DNA of 64,000 nt from Dendrocalamus latiflorus. Its lineage: Eukaryota; Streptophyta; Magnoliopsida; Poales; Poaceae. The notes beneath the pieces are model-generated. The model worked only from the letters and a program-made list of their open reading frames with translations, made no database searches and was not told the origin of the DNA. The position numbers and the translations under genes are program-made. The stretch spans positions 12,543,884-12,607,883 of the forward strand of contig CM029650.1 of the NCBI GenBank assembly GCA_017311315.1, given 5' to 3'. Each line of letters starts with the position of its first letter. The stretch's first letter is position 1. This document shows positions 1 through 9,578 of this stretch, in pieces.

Positions 1-512
1 GAGTTATATGCCCTTTTTCGAACCTTAGAAACTTGGCAACATTATTTATCTGATCATGAATCTTTAAAGCATATTCGAAGTCAAGGTAATCTGAACCGTC
101 GACATGCAAAGTGGGTTGAATTTATTGAGTCTTTCCCCTATGTCATAAAACACAAGAAGGGAAAGGAGAATATTATTGCTGATGCTTTGTCTAGGAGATA
201 TGCCATGCTTTCACAACTTGACTTCAAAATTTTTGGATTAGAGACTATTAAAGAGCAATATGTGCACGATGCTGATTTGCGGAAATCCTGTTGAATTGTA
301 AAGAACGGAAAATGTGGAATAAGTTTGTCATTAATGATGGGTTTGTGTTTAGAGCCAACAAGTTGTGCATTCCTGCTGGTTCTGTTCGTCTGTTGTTGTT
401 ACAGGAAGCACAAGGAGGCGGGTTGATGGGACATTTTGGTGTGAAGAAAACGGAGGACATACTTGCTGATCATTTCTTTTGGCCAAAAATGAGACGGGAC
501 GTCGAGCGCTAC
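1..512 (+). pseudogene. Gypsy pol fragment: RNase H C-terminal part and integrase zinc domain
   Basis: Frame 1 encodes RNase H from ELYAL through ADALSRR. About eight residues (WPKEFVIH in the intact family B protein) are missing between WQHYL and SDHES, so a core strand of RNase H is lost. Near 285-295 the frame shifts. From about 291, frame 3 continues into the integrase zinc-binding region (GHFGVKKTEDILADHFFWP) up to MRRDVER, where element F interrupts the codon run. The two Cys of the HHCC motif lie on the far side of F, at 4331 onward. Comparison is with the intact protein encoded at 24335-29395. Confidence 0.9.
508..512. repeat. Target-site duplication (left) of element F
   Basis: GCTAC lies immediately left of the F terminus TGTAACACC and is repeated at 4326-4330 after the terminus ATATTACA. 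Removing F plus one copy restores the integrase reading between MRRDVER and RCTTC. Confidence 0.93.
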
Positions 513-987
513 TGTAACACCCCGGCTCCTCTCTGAGCCCAAAGTGCTACCACCTACTCTATACTGCTACCAATTTCAACTTTTGCCGCTGGTATGGCGA
601 AGCAATTAATTTATTTAAATAGCAACCAGACGACAAAAGTCGGTACACTTGACACTAAGCGCAACAGAGATATAACTTTGCTGATTACCAAAAAGGCACT
701 TAGACTATGCAAGACTAAATATTTCAACTGTAGATGATCTGTGAATCACTGTGGCACAATAACAACTGTGCTACTCCCGCCCATGCATGTCGTCTTCAAC
801 AGATTCCTATAAAAACAACGTTAAAGCAAGAATGAGTCCGAAGACCCAGCAAGCACACGATAAAATAGTAACATCACTTTAGCAATTCAATCAATTTCAC
901 GAACTGTAATATGTAAATCCACTTTATAACCGTAAACTGTAAATTAATTATGTAACTGTAAACTGTAAATCAACTCTGTAACTGTAA
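513..987 (-). repeat. Element F 3' LTR, truncated
   Basis: It matches 2121 to about 2594 nearly base for base, then diverges right after a run of CTGTAA-type repeats. Only the 3'-terminal fifth of the LTR is present. The break inside a CTGTAA repeat suggests a deletion by repeat recombination. Confidence 0.88.
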
Positions 988-2106
988 AATTTGAGTCATA
1001 CTCAGCTGTAAACAATTCTTCTCCATCCAATTTAGCTGGGAGATTTATCCGACATCAAGATCCCCATTCTAGTCCCCCCAACTCATTCCAATCATAACTA
1101 TTAAGATCTTTCCAAAACTTCAGTAGTGATTATAGTAATCTATCACTGTGCAAGATTCGTAAACTTAGATCTATAATCCTTCGCTAATGGCAAATGAAAG
1201 GATAACTCCCTGAGGGATTTTCCACCAAAACAATAAATTAGCACACTTCTTAGCATGCCTAGATTGCACGATTGGGTTAATCAATTGGGACCATCATAAT
1301 ACCAGTCATTCAATGTGGCTCAACAGTTTAAGCAACCATAATCACCGACTGATTCATCAATATTTCAAGTCTAACTATTAAACAAGAATGAGTCTGCCTT
1401 ACGTCGCTGCTTCTCATATCACTACTAAATCCCAATTGTATTCAAATAAACTTCAATCCCACAAACATAACTAAAGTTAATTACTCTCTTGGGTTCTCAC
1501 CATCTAGAATTCCATACCCAACCAACCTGTTACTTTAATTACCATATCCCACGTACGCTGAATCAAACACTTCAACCATTGTTAGATATTGCCTTCTCCA
1601 AAACATTGATCTCAACACGCAAGTCACTCCAATCATTCATATAATCAAAATTCCCCCGAATACCAGACTTGCCTGGAGCACTCCCCATCCATACAACTCA
1701 ACGAGTTGCTAATCAAAGGGAACCAATTTCCCAAAACTGAAACAAAGGATCACTACTTCACTGTCACAAATGGCAACATGACCAGGCCTCTCCCGCAGCC
1801 ACGATCTCAATCTCTATTGCATCGGTACGCGACACAATCACAGCAAAGTCCCGTAGGACACACAAATAACTTCAGATGCTTGCTATCAACTCACAAGCAT
1901 CAATCTCAAAGCATTGCCAATCAACATGACTAACGAAAATAAAATGCAATGCTTGACCCAATCCCATCCTACTGTGCAACAGTGTGTGTCAAGTTTTAGC
2001 AATTACATAACCTAAGCCATGTCTTAATTTAGTAACCCATCCTGAGTCAAATTCTCGATTAAGACAACCTAGGTTACCCAAATTATCCACCACGGACCTA
2101 ACGCCC
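988..2106 (-). other. Element F internal remnant, non-coding
   Basis: This A+T-rich stretch lies between the truncated 3' LTR and the PBS. I see no gag, RT or integrase motif on either strand. The one ORF above 60 codons (1706-1933, +) is low-complexity and runs antisense to the element. Confidence 0.65.
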
Positions 2107-2118
2107 GCTCTGATACCA
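2107..2118 (-). promoter_or_regulatory. Element F primer binding site (tRNA-iMet)
   Basis: The reverse complement reads TGGTATCAGAGC, matching the 3' end of initiator tRNA-Met, two bases inside the 5' LTR end at 2121. It sets the orientation of F. Confidence 0.88.
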
Positions 2119-2512
2119 ACTGTAACACCCCGGCTCCTCTCTGAGCCCAAAGTGCTACCACCTACTCTATACTACTACCAATTTCAACTTTTGCCGCTGG
2201 TATTGCGAAGCAATTAATTTATTTAAATAGCAACCAGACGACAAAAGTCGGTACACTTGACACTAAGCGCAGCAGAGATATAACTTTGCTGATACCAAAA
2301 AGGCACTTAGACTATCCAAGACTAAATATTTCAACTGTAGATGATCTGTGAATCACTGTGGCACATTAACAACTGTGCTACTCCCGCCCATGCATGTCGT
2401 CTTCAACAGATTCCTATAAAAACAACGTTAAAGCAAGAATGAGTCCGAAGACCCAGCAAGCACACGATAAAACAGTAACATCACTTTAGCAATTCAATCA
2501 ATTTCACGAACT

Positions 2513-2820
2513 GTAATATGTAAATCCACTTTATAACCGTAAACTGTAAATTAATTATGTAACTGTAAACTGTAAATCAACTCTGTAACTGTAATCTGTA
2601 CACCAACTCTGTATCTGTAATCTGTATCACTTTATCTGTCACTTTCATGCAATGCATCTGTAATGCAATGCTATGCCACGCATCTGTAATGCATCTGTAA
2701 CCATCAAATCACATTTATAAGCTGTAATCCATAATCTTTGGGTTTCCTCTCTGTCATCTGTTCATTTTCTGTAAATGCAATGCAATGCGATGCAATGCAT
2801 CTGTATGCACCTATAACTGT
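2513..2820. repeat. Degenerate CTGTAA / ATGCAATG short-repeat field
   Basis: Many imperfect copies of AACTGTAAACTGTAAAT, ATCTGTAATC and ATGCAATGCATCTG follow one another. The first part recurs at about 905-987 in the truncated LTR, exactly where the element's internal deletion begins. Confidence 0.7.
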
Positions 2821-3679
2821 AGTTGATACCGGTATAGCGGAGCGTCCACCCGTTGATGGACCACTCAAATGCCTACCTCTGTAGGTCTTACTTCAGAGCA
2901 CTCCGGAATAGTCACTTGACTTTCTCACCGACCTTGCTCTTATTCAAGAGCACTCCGGACTAGTCATGACGTTCTCACCGGCCTGGCTCTTATGCATTTG
3001 CATGATGCAATATGCTTCAAATATGGATGCCCAATCATAAGTGATACTCATCGGGGTATGATTAGCACAATTCATATACATCTCATAAATACTGTAAATC
3101 ATAGCATGGAAATCCAAATAACAAATATTCACCACAATTTACTGTTCTACCCTGTACTTGCCTGTTAACCTGGCGGACGGTGCGTAGACGGCACCAGACT
3201 CGAACCGCCACCTGAACAAGCATTAATCATCTCAAATCATCACTCATACAATACATTCATGTACGAGCAAATGACATCGCTCTAACGTCCCATCCAACAA
3301 AATCAAACCATGCCACACCGAGCAACATCTCATTGTCCCGATGTTTAACCAATCTATACACTTAGCGATCTCATTATTTATACTCGCCGATCGATTATAC
3401 TATTTAACCTCAACTTATTCTCCCCTTCCTCCACTACCACGAATCAACCAGACCAATAGTGGCAGTACGGATCGCACCGATCAGGCATTCATGTTAATAA
3501 AATCCATAAATGGTCACATGTATCAATGCTAACTATCGGTATATCAACTTATGCCTGACTCGGCAAATAAACAGGCAGAAGGGTTTTCGATGCGTTACCC
3601 AAGCCTCGAGCGACCGGATCGGGACATTGCCTCCTTTTTCTCGGCCGGATCGAGCAGATCTGGCGGCGGGTAGAACTTC

Positions 3680-4250
3680 CCCTTTTTTTCCCTCTCTTCT
3701 TTCCTTTCTCTTTCTCTTTCTTCTTTTCTTTTTTTTCTTTCTTTCCTTTTCAGCCGACCGGCTCTCTTTCCTGACCTCTTTTTTTTTCACTGTCGGCAGC
3801 CCTTCTCTTCTTCCTCACCCCACCACTCCCTTTTCTTTCCAACGCCGGCGCTCAAATCTCTCCTTCGCTCCGCCAGCTCCTGGCTCATCCTCCCCTCGCT
3901 CCACGCCGACACCTCCCTCTCTTCCTCATCGGCTCGGCCTCCCCCTCCTCCCTTACACGGCGCGCAGCACGGCGGCGCGCAACTGGGCGACGGCGGCAAT
4001 GACTGCGCGCGCGCGAGCGGCAGCAGCGGCAGCGAGCAGGAGCAGGAGCGGGGCGGCGAGGCACAGCAACGGCGGTGCCGAGGCTGGCGAACGGCGGCGA
4101 CGGCAACAGCAGCTGGGGGAAGCGGGGACGGGACAGCCGGCGGAAGAGCAAAAAGCGGCAGCGGGTGCTAGAGAAGCAGTGGCAATCTGGAGAGCACGGA
4201 GGAAAGGTGGAAACAACCGAGAACGCATGGGAAGGAGGAGCAAAAGTCTG
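3680..4250. other. Pyrimidine tract and G+C-rich block inside the F LTR
   Basis: 3680-3790 is almost pure C/T on the + strand. About 3840-4250 is G+C-rich with GGCGGC/GCGGCA runs. The composition differs sharply from the A+T-rich rest of the LTR and resembles the first exon and UTR of a grass gene. The ORFs on both strands are Ala/Arg/Ser-rich, show no domain, and cannot be told from compositional artefacts. Either an LTR-resident G+C block or a captured gene piece is possible. Confidence 0.4.
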
Positions 4251-4282
4251 GTTTGGCTTCTCCCTCTATCTCTCTCTCGGTC

Positions 4283-4290
4283 CTATATAC
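4283..4290 (-). promoter_or_regulatory. Possible TATA box of the F LTR
   Basis: The minus strand reads GTATATAG, about 35 bp from the LTR start, followed by a GA-rich stretch. The position is unusually close to the LTR end, so U3 would be very short. Confidence 0.3.
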
Positions 4291-4325
4291 CTGTGAGATG
4301 GGCCGGGCTGGGCTGGGATATTACA

Positions 4326-4330
4326 GCTAC
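4326..4330. repeat. Target-site duplication (right) of element F
   Basis: GCTAC, identical to 508-512. The family A integrase frame resumes directly after it. Confidence 0.93.
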
Positions 4331-5644
4331 GTTGCTCGCTGCACTACATGTCAAAGAGCTAAGTCACGACTTAATCCTCATGGTTTATATATGCCTTTAC
4401 CCGTTCCTAGCGTTCCGTGGGAAGATATTTCGATGGACTTTGTTTTAGGATTGCCTAGGACCAAGAAGGGGATGGATAGTATATTTGTGGTTGTTGATAG
4501 ATTTTCTAAGATGGCCCATTTTATACCATGTCATAAGAGCGATGATGCTACCCATATTGCTGATTTATTCTTTCGTGAAGTTATTCGCTTGCATGGTGTG
4601 CCCAATACTATAGTTTCAGATCGTGATACTAAATTTCTTAGCCATTTTTGGAGAACTCTATGGGCTAAATTGGGGACTAAGCTGTAATTTTCTACTACTT
4701 GTCATCCCCAAACTGATGGACAAACTGAGGTTGTGAATAGAACTTTATCTACCATGCTTAGGGCTGTGTTGAAAAAGAATTTAAAAATGTGGGAAGAATG
4801 CTTGCCTCATGTTGAGTTTGCTTACAATCGTTCATTGCATTCTACTACAAAGATGTGCCCTTTTGAAGTTGTTTATGGTTTTGTGCCTCGTGCTCCTATT
4901 TATTTAATGCTTCTTCCATCTTCGGAGAAATTGAACCCTGATGCTAAACAGCGTGCTGAATTGATTTTAAAAATGCATGAGACAACTAAGGAGAATATAG
5001 AACGCATGAATGCTAAATATAAACTTGCTGGTAGTCAGGGGAGGAAACGTTTAACTTTTGAACCTGGGGATCTTGTTTGGTTGCATTTAAGAAAAGATAG
5101 GTTCCCTGAATTGAGAAAATCGAAATTGATGCCAAGAGCTGATGGTCCTTTCAAGGTGTTAGAAAAGATTAATGATAATGCATACAAGCTTCAACTGCCT
5201 GCAGATTTTGCTGTGAGTCCCACTTTTAACATTGCAGATTTAAAGCCCAACTTGGGAGAAGAGGACGAGTTTGAGTCGAGGACAACTCAAATGCAAGAAG
5301 GGGAGGATGATGAGGACATCCCTTCTATGGATACAACTCAGCCACAGCAAGTGTTACAAGGACCACTCACTCGAGCTCGTGCTCGTCAACTTAATTACCA
5401 GGTGAATTCATTCCTAGGTTCATATATTACTGAAAATAGACCGCTACCTAATGCAAGTGATTTAATTGTGCTTAGGAACCTGGGAAAGGATGAAGGAGAG
5501 GGACGTGGAGTCATGGACATGCCTGGATGGAATAATGGAGTTCACCACGTCACTTTGGGGCCAAGCCAAACAAGAATTCGAGTTGGACACGTTTTGGAAT
5601 CAGATTCGGACTGCTGCGATGGTACCAAGTTCAAACGGGTATAA
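4331..5644 (+). pseudogene. Family A pol: integrase core, GPF tail and LTR-encoded C terminus
   Basis: It starts with the second half of the HHCC zinc finger (VARCTTCQRAKS). The integrase catalytic residues are visible: Asp in ISMDF, Asp in IVSDRDTKF and Glu in TDGQTEVVN. A TAA at 4685-4687 replaces the Leu codon of the intact protein (TKLLFSTT), so the product is cut before the catalytic Glu. After it the frame is open to 5644 and includes PGDLVWLHLRK, GPFKVLEKINDNAYKL and FNIADLKP. The final 110 or so residues, from EGEDDEDI on, are encoded inside the LTR and include the family motif GPLTRARARQLN. Confidence 0.92.
5295..5307 (+). promoter_or_regulatory. Family A polypurine tract
   Basis: AAGAAGGGGAGGA directly precedes the LTR start TGATGAGG. 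The same bases encode part of the peptide QEGEDD, so the plus-strand primer site lies inside the pol frame. Confidence 0.8.
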
Positions 5645-6281
5645 CTTCCTCATACGGACTCCGATTTGGACGTTCTTGTACTTCATGGAAAGATTAGGAA
5701 GTCTATTTTCCAAAGGAGCCGACCTCATCTTCAAATTCCATCTGAGGCGGCCGCAATCATCAAAAGACTCCACGTTGGTTTCTGAGTCCGAGTCAAAAAG
5801 GTGTTGCGCCACCTCCACTTGAGCCCATGGGCCTTGTAACCCTAGGGCGTGCCCTTGGACGCCCCCCTGGTCATTCTCCCTATAAAGGAGCCGCCGCCTC
5901 CATTGCTAAGACTTGGATTTCATTGAGTTTAGGTTTAGCCATTGTGCAAACTTTGTTCTTCAGTTGTGTCGGACGACCACCTGTCAAGACAACTTCGAGA
6001 TCCCATCTTTCTTATTCGCAATACAATTTATGCTTCATTCATATTTGCAATATCATATTGCCTTCGTCTTATTCTTGCTAGTTCTTCGATTGCTCGTAGG
6101 GATTGAACTTCGTGTTCAGGTTGATCGCGCCTCCAGCGTGGTCAATTACACTTCGGAGTTGGTTCAGTGATTGCTAAGGCGCAAGCGTCGTCGTACGGTT
6201 GTAGTCGGATCGTGAGAGTCGCCTCCACCAAAATCGATAGTTATCAATCTCATCGAAAGATCGGGCACCTCGTCTCCATCA
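5308..6281 (+). repeat. Family A 3' LTR (974 bp)
   Basis: It starts TGATGAGG after the PPT and ends CCATCA at 6281, where an inverted T fragment begins. Homology to the D LTRs covers the pol-tail region, the module with GTTCTTGTACTTCATGG near 5660, the TATA region and the terminal stretch GATCGGGCACC. D carries a 191-bp duplication that A lacks. Confidence 0.85.
5881..5888 (+). promoter_or_regulatory. TATA box of the family A LTR
   Basis: TATAAAGG follows CATTCTCCC and precedes GAGCCGCCGCC. The same TATA and context recur in both D LTRs on the minus strand. Confidence 0.65.
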
Positions 6282-6645
6282 CTCCTGTAGGTGTTATACG
6301 GGGAGTGTAGGAAGATGATTTTGAAACCCTCATGTCCTCCTCGGCCTCATTGTGCATAACGACCGGAGGGCCGTGCACACTTGTGTGATCAGCTGGTGCA
6401 CCCCCACGTAGATTGTGGTGTGCGAACATGGCACGTAGCTCCTGAAAGTTATTGTTGATGGTCGTACGCAACTGTTTGACCTCCACCCCGAGGGTGTTCA
6501 GTCCTGTCTGAACTTCCCTGAGCTCATCGCGCACGCCATTGTCACCATTATGACGTTGTTTTTGTCGCATCTCGCGCAACCGAGTGTACTCGCTCCACGT
6601 AACCGTCGCCTCCAAATTAGGTGGATCCTCCTCGTGACCTAACAT
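6282..6645 (-). pseudogene. Truncated T-type gag-like ORF (N-terminal ~120 residues)
   Basis: It begins MLGHEEDPPNLEATVTW at 6645. It matches the 333-residue array ORF through the N-terminal predicted coiled coil and the DMRVSKSSSYTPR segment, then is cut at 6282. The frame reads on a few codons into A LTR sequence to a stop at 6250. The SSSYTPR spelling is closer to the family C gag at 57.6 kb than to the array copies (SYFYTPR). Confidence 0.8.
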
Positions 6646-7532
6646 GGGAACGACTCACAAACAAGAAACGAGGTTATATCCGGGTTAGTAAAACAAAAGC
6701 TCTCCCTATGCTTGCAACTCACTGTCCTGAAAACAAGACAAGCTTACCGTTCCAAAGTGAATCAAGGATGAAAAATCGACAATTGTGACAGCGAACGATA
6801 TCAACCCGGTAATGTATGAGCGTAACCAAGAGCAAGGGAGTACACAAATGGGTGTCGGTGGAGCTTGGATAGTTATGTATGTTGTAGCAAGGGAAAACAA
6901 TCAATTAATTTCAGAAATTGCACAGAATTGAATTATAGTTCGTATCTAGCACTTAGCCTATGTTGCTGATCAACCAAGGATGGAAGAAGGCTAAAATAAG
7001 TGTATGGCAATATATGGGAGTGGTAAATACAAGATAATTCAATCGAATGCAATCTGGAATTGAAGAACACAAGAGTTGACCCAAAACATGAAAACTGAGG
7101 ATTTCTGTCTACTGGACAGCACGTCGGTATTTCGGCTGTAACTTTTTGTCAGTTGACGTTTTTTCAATGATTCTTTTTTCTCAGTTTCCTGATGGCTTTC
7201 TCTACAACTTTTGTTTTGGGGCCAAGTTCTGGAAACCGACCGAAAAATTCGCACAAAATTCACAACTGCCGACTGTTGCAGATTCAATTCAGAAATTTGG
7301 GTCAACTTTCACCGCATATATCTCTTAACTTCCTTGATGGAATGACGTGAAATTTTGCAGATAGATGAACAATGAAGTTTAGAATCTAATGGCGGGGGTC
7401 ACACTCAAAAATAATCTCGGAATCAAAAGTTATAGCATTTTGGTGGCGGAATCAAATTTTGCAGATAGATGAACAATGAAATTTTGTTTGGATTTTTAAT
7501 GGAACAAAGATATGACCAGCAACTAGACAATG
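6282..7532 (-). mobile_element. Inverted family T fragment (gag-like ORF start plus leader)
   Basis: Read on the minus strand this is leader sequence followed by the start of the T ORF. It corresponds to roughly 8667-9915 of the first array unit. It abuts the A LTR end at 6281 and, head to head, the first array LTR at 7533. It is more diverged from the array units than they are from each other. A 23-bp piece around 7352-7374 is repeated near 7456-7478, replacing some leader sequence. Confidence 0.85.
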
Positions 7533-8476
7533 TGATGCGGATATGCACATGATTAATTTGAATGTTATGATGAGTCCGGGGCCAAAGCAATGGAGAAGCA
7601 CAAGGAAGTTAATCATATTTGCTACCAAGAACAAAAAGCTCAAAGCCCATGGGAATGGAAAGAAGAAAGCCAAGCAACCCATGCAGCTGATCAAGGAGGA
7701 AAGAAGCCCATGCAGTGGGAGAGCAAAAGGGGAGAAGGCCAAGGACTTAAACTACAAGTTTTGGATAAGATTTTCAAGCCAAATTCGGACTTCCCACGTG
7801 CTCAACCCAATTCAAACTCGTATTCAACTCAGAATTCAATTCGGATTCGGATCGGGACAGCCTGACAGGCAGTTACTAAAAAGGTCATAACTTTCACAAA
7901 CTGAGTCCGATTTAGGTGTTCTTGTACTCGTTGGAAAGATAATTTCAATGGATAAGCAATGGATCTGGTCCCACCTTCAAATTCGTCACGGATAAAAAGT
8001 TATGACCGAAACAAGATGACAGGTGAAAAATATAGTTTTCTTTTTGTGAGAGTTTGTATCCAAAACCATATAGGGTTGAGTTGTAATTGGTTTGGGGACC
8101 ATATGGACGTCCCAAGGGGCTATATAAGCCTTGTATTGGCAGCCTTTAGAAGGGACCAACTTTACGCATAAGATTGAAACATAGCTATTGCTTGTTCTTT
8201 CAACACCAGAGTTCATGCGAGGACTTTGAGAGAGAATTAGGCGATCCATTGTTCGTTCTACAATTCAAGGTCAAGCCGTCGTTCCATTGGGAATTGGGGA
8301 CTTGGCGTTCGTCGTTTGTGGTCTCGCGACGAACAATTATCCGGTGTGTTTTGGGCGTATTCCGAAGAGTTGAGGGTTCGTGCATTGGCGCGAGTGTTCA
8401 ACTAGCGACATCATCTACTTCGCATCAACTATCCACATTTCCTCACCGAGAAGATCGGGACCCCTTTCCCGTATCA
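7533..8476 (+). repeat. Array LTR 1
   Basis: It starts TGATGCGGATATGC and ends CCCGTATCA. It is not preceded by a PPT but by the inverted leader fragment, so this is the true left end of the array. It is the most divergent array LTR (for example AACAAGATGAC where the others have AACAAATGAC). It shares that spelling with the inverted LTR piece at 44426-44942. Confidence 0.9.
8121..8127 (+). promoter_or_regulatory. TATA box of the T LTR (first copy)
   Basis: TATATAA in the context AAGGGGCTATATAAGCC, about 350 bp before the LTR end. The same site recurs in the other array LTRs, for example at 11940-11946. Confidence 0.65.
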
Positions 8477-8478
8477 TG

Positions 8479-8488
8479 TGGTATCAGA
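8479..8488 (+). promoter_or_regulatory. Primer binding site, array unit 1 (intact)
   Basis: TGGTATCAGA two bases after the LTR, followed by TT instead of the usual GC, so ten of twelve bases of the iMet site are kept. Units 6-8 have the same form (35486, 39456, 43182). Units 2-5 have CGGTATCAGA (12298, 16117, 19936, 31666), a mismatch at the first PBS base. Confidence 0.8.
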
Positions 8489-9578
8489 TTCTAGGTTTAC
8501 TCGGTGAGAACTTCTTTACCCGTAGTTAGTAGATTGGTTTTTCTTTCCTATAGTTCAGAAAAAAAATTGCCCCATAAAAAGAGTTAATTTCCGCTGTCCA
8601 AACCCCGTTGTGCCTTTCAATCTGTTAGTTTTGGTTTGCTAAATTGAATTTGTGTCCGTCTTAGCATTGTCTAGTTGCTGGTCATATCTTTGTTCCATTA
8701 AAAATCCAAACAAAAAAAAATTCCCCACCCCAAACCCTAATTCCAATTCGGCTGATTTGTCCTTTCTCTGCAGCCACCACCAAAAACGCCATAACTTTTG
8801 ATTCCGAGATTATTTTTGAATGCGACTACCGCCATTAGATTCAAAACTTCATTGCCATCTATCTGTAAAATTTCACGTCATTCCAGAAAGGCAGTTAAGA
8901 GATATATGCGGTGAAAGTTGACCCAAGTTTCTGAATTGAATCTGCAACAGTCGGCACTTGTGAATTTTGTGCGAATTTTTCGGTCGGTTCCCAGAACATG
9001 GCCCCAAAACAAAAGTTGTAGAAACAGCCGTCAGAAAAAACAAAAAAAAAGAATCATTGAAAAAAAGGCATCTGACAAAAAGTTACGGCCGAAATACCGA
9101 CGTGCTGTCCAGTAAACAAAAATCCTCAGTTTTCATGTTTTGGGTCAACCATTGTGTTCTTCAATTCCAGATTGCATTCGATTGAATTATCTTGTCTTTA
9201 CCACTCCCATACATTGCCATACACTTATTTTAGCCTTCGTTCATCCTTGGTTGATCAGCAATATAGGCTAAGTGCTAGATACAAACTATAATTCAATTCT
9301 GTGCAATTTCTGAAATTAATTGATTGTTTTTCCTTGCTACAAAATACATAACTGTCCAAGCTCCACCGACACCCGTTTGTGTACTCCCTTTCTCTTGGTT
9401 ACGCTCATACATTACCGGGTTGATATCGTTCGCTGTCACAATTGTCGATTTGCCGTCCTTGATTCACTTTGGAACGGTAAGCTTGTCTTGTTTTCAGGAC
9501 AGTGGGTTGCAAGCATAGGGAGATCTTTTGTTTTACTAACCCGGATATAACCTTGTTTCTTGTTTGTGAGTCGTTCCA
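8489..9578 (+). other. Family T 5' leader, non-coding (unit 1)
   Basis: About 1.1 kb between PBS and ORF, with no long credible ORF; the short ORFs differ between units by single-base run changes. Its middle (about 8880-9190) is closely related to the leader of element D (minus strand, about 49110-49560), although the two families have different LTRs. The corresponding leaders are at 12308-13397, 16127-17216, 19946-21036, 31676-32766, 35496-36829 (with gap), 39466-40554 and 43192-44281. Confidence 0.75.

Larger units (their letters stand above)
513..4325 (-). mobile_element. Element F: internally deleted LTR retrotransposon with long LTRs
   Basis: The ends are TGTAACACC and ATATTACA, flanked by the 5-bp TSD GCTAC. 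A tRNA-iMet primer site in reverse complement at 2107-2118 shows that the element runs on the minus strand: 5' LTR 4325-2121, internal region 2106-988, then only the last 475 bp of the 3' LTR (987-513). No gag or pol is visible in the 1.1 kb internal region. About seven differences over the 475 bp shared by the two LTRs (counted by eye) imply an insertion clearly older than element B. Long LTRs recall Tekay/Del-type gypsy elements, but with no coding sequence the superfamily is not proven. Confidence 0.88.
2121..4325 (-). repeat. Element F 5' LTR (2205 bp)
   Basis: It runs from TGTAATATCCC (minus strand, at 4325) to GGGGTGTTACA at 2121. It holds three different compositions: a G+C-rich block near its start (about 3840-4250), a pyrimidine-rich tract (about 3680-3790 on the + strand) and a CTGTAA/ATGCAATG repeat field near its 3' end (about 2510-2820). 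Long ORFs across 3510-4448 are low-complexity and are not read as genes. Confidence 0.88.
1..6281 (+). mobile_element. Family A Ty3/gypsy element, 3' portion, split by element F
   Basis: The window opens inside the RNase H domain of a gypsy pol. The same coding sequence resumes after the nested element F and ends in an LTR at 6281. The domain order RNase H, integrase, GPF-type tail, LTR is that of Ty3/gypsy. The gag, protease, RT and 5' LTR would lie upstream of base 1. The copy is dead by inspection: one deletion in RNase H, one frameshift near 285-295, one nonsense codon at 4685-4687 and the F insertion. Its LTR is closely related to those of element D at 45-51 kb, so A is the likely enzyme donor type for D. 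Confidence 0.9.

Noticed and set aside
3510..4448. 312-codon + strand ORF across the F LTR
   Set aside because: Low-complexity Ser/Phe/Pro then Arg/Ala-rich translation of a pyrimidine tract and a GC-rich block, antisense to the element and running into family A integrase in a different frame.
6281..6310. TATACGGGGAGTG near 6294 as another LTR terminus
   Set aside because: It is the antisense of codons YTPR in the gag-like segment, where similar bases occur by coding; no LTR sequence follows.
8174..8494. 106-codon ORF in each T LTR
   Set aside because: It lies downstream of the TATA box in R/U5-type sequence and crosses the LTR end and PBS; no domain, and its conservation is explained by recent array duplication.
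9474..9500. GGTAAGC...TTTTCAG looking like a tiny intron in the T leader
   Set aside because: Only about 22 bp between donor-like and acceptor-like sites, too short for a plant intron. Either site could still pair with a distant partner, which the sequence alone cannot show.
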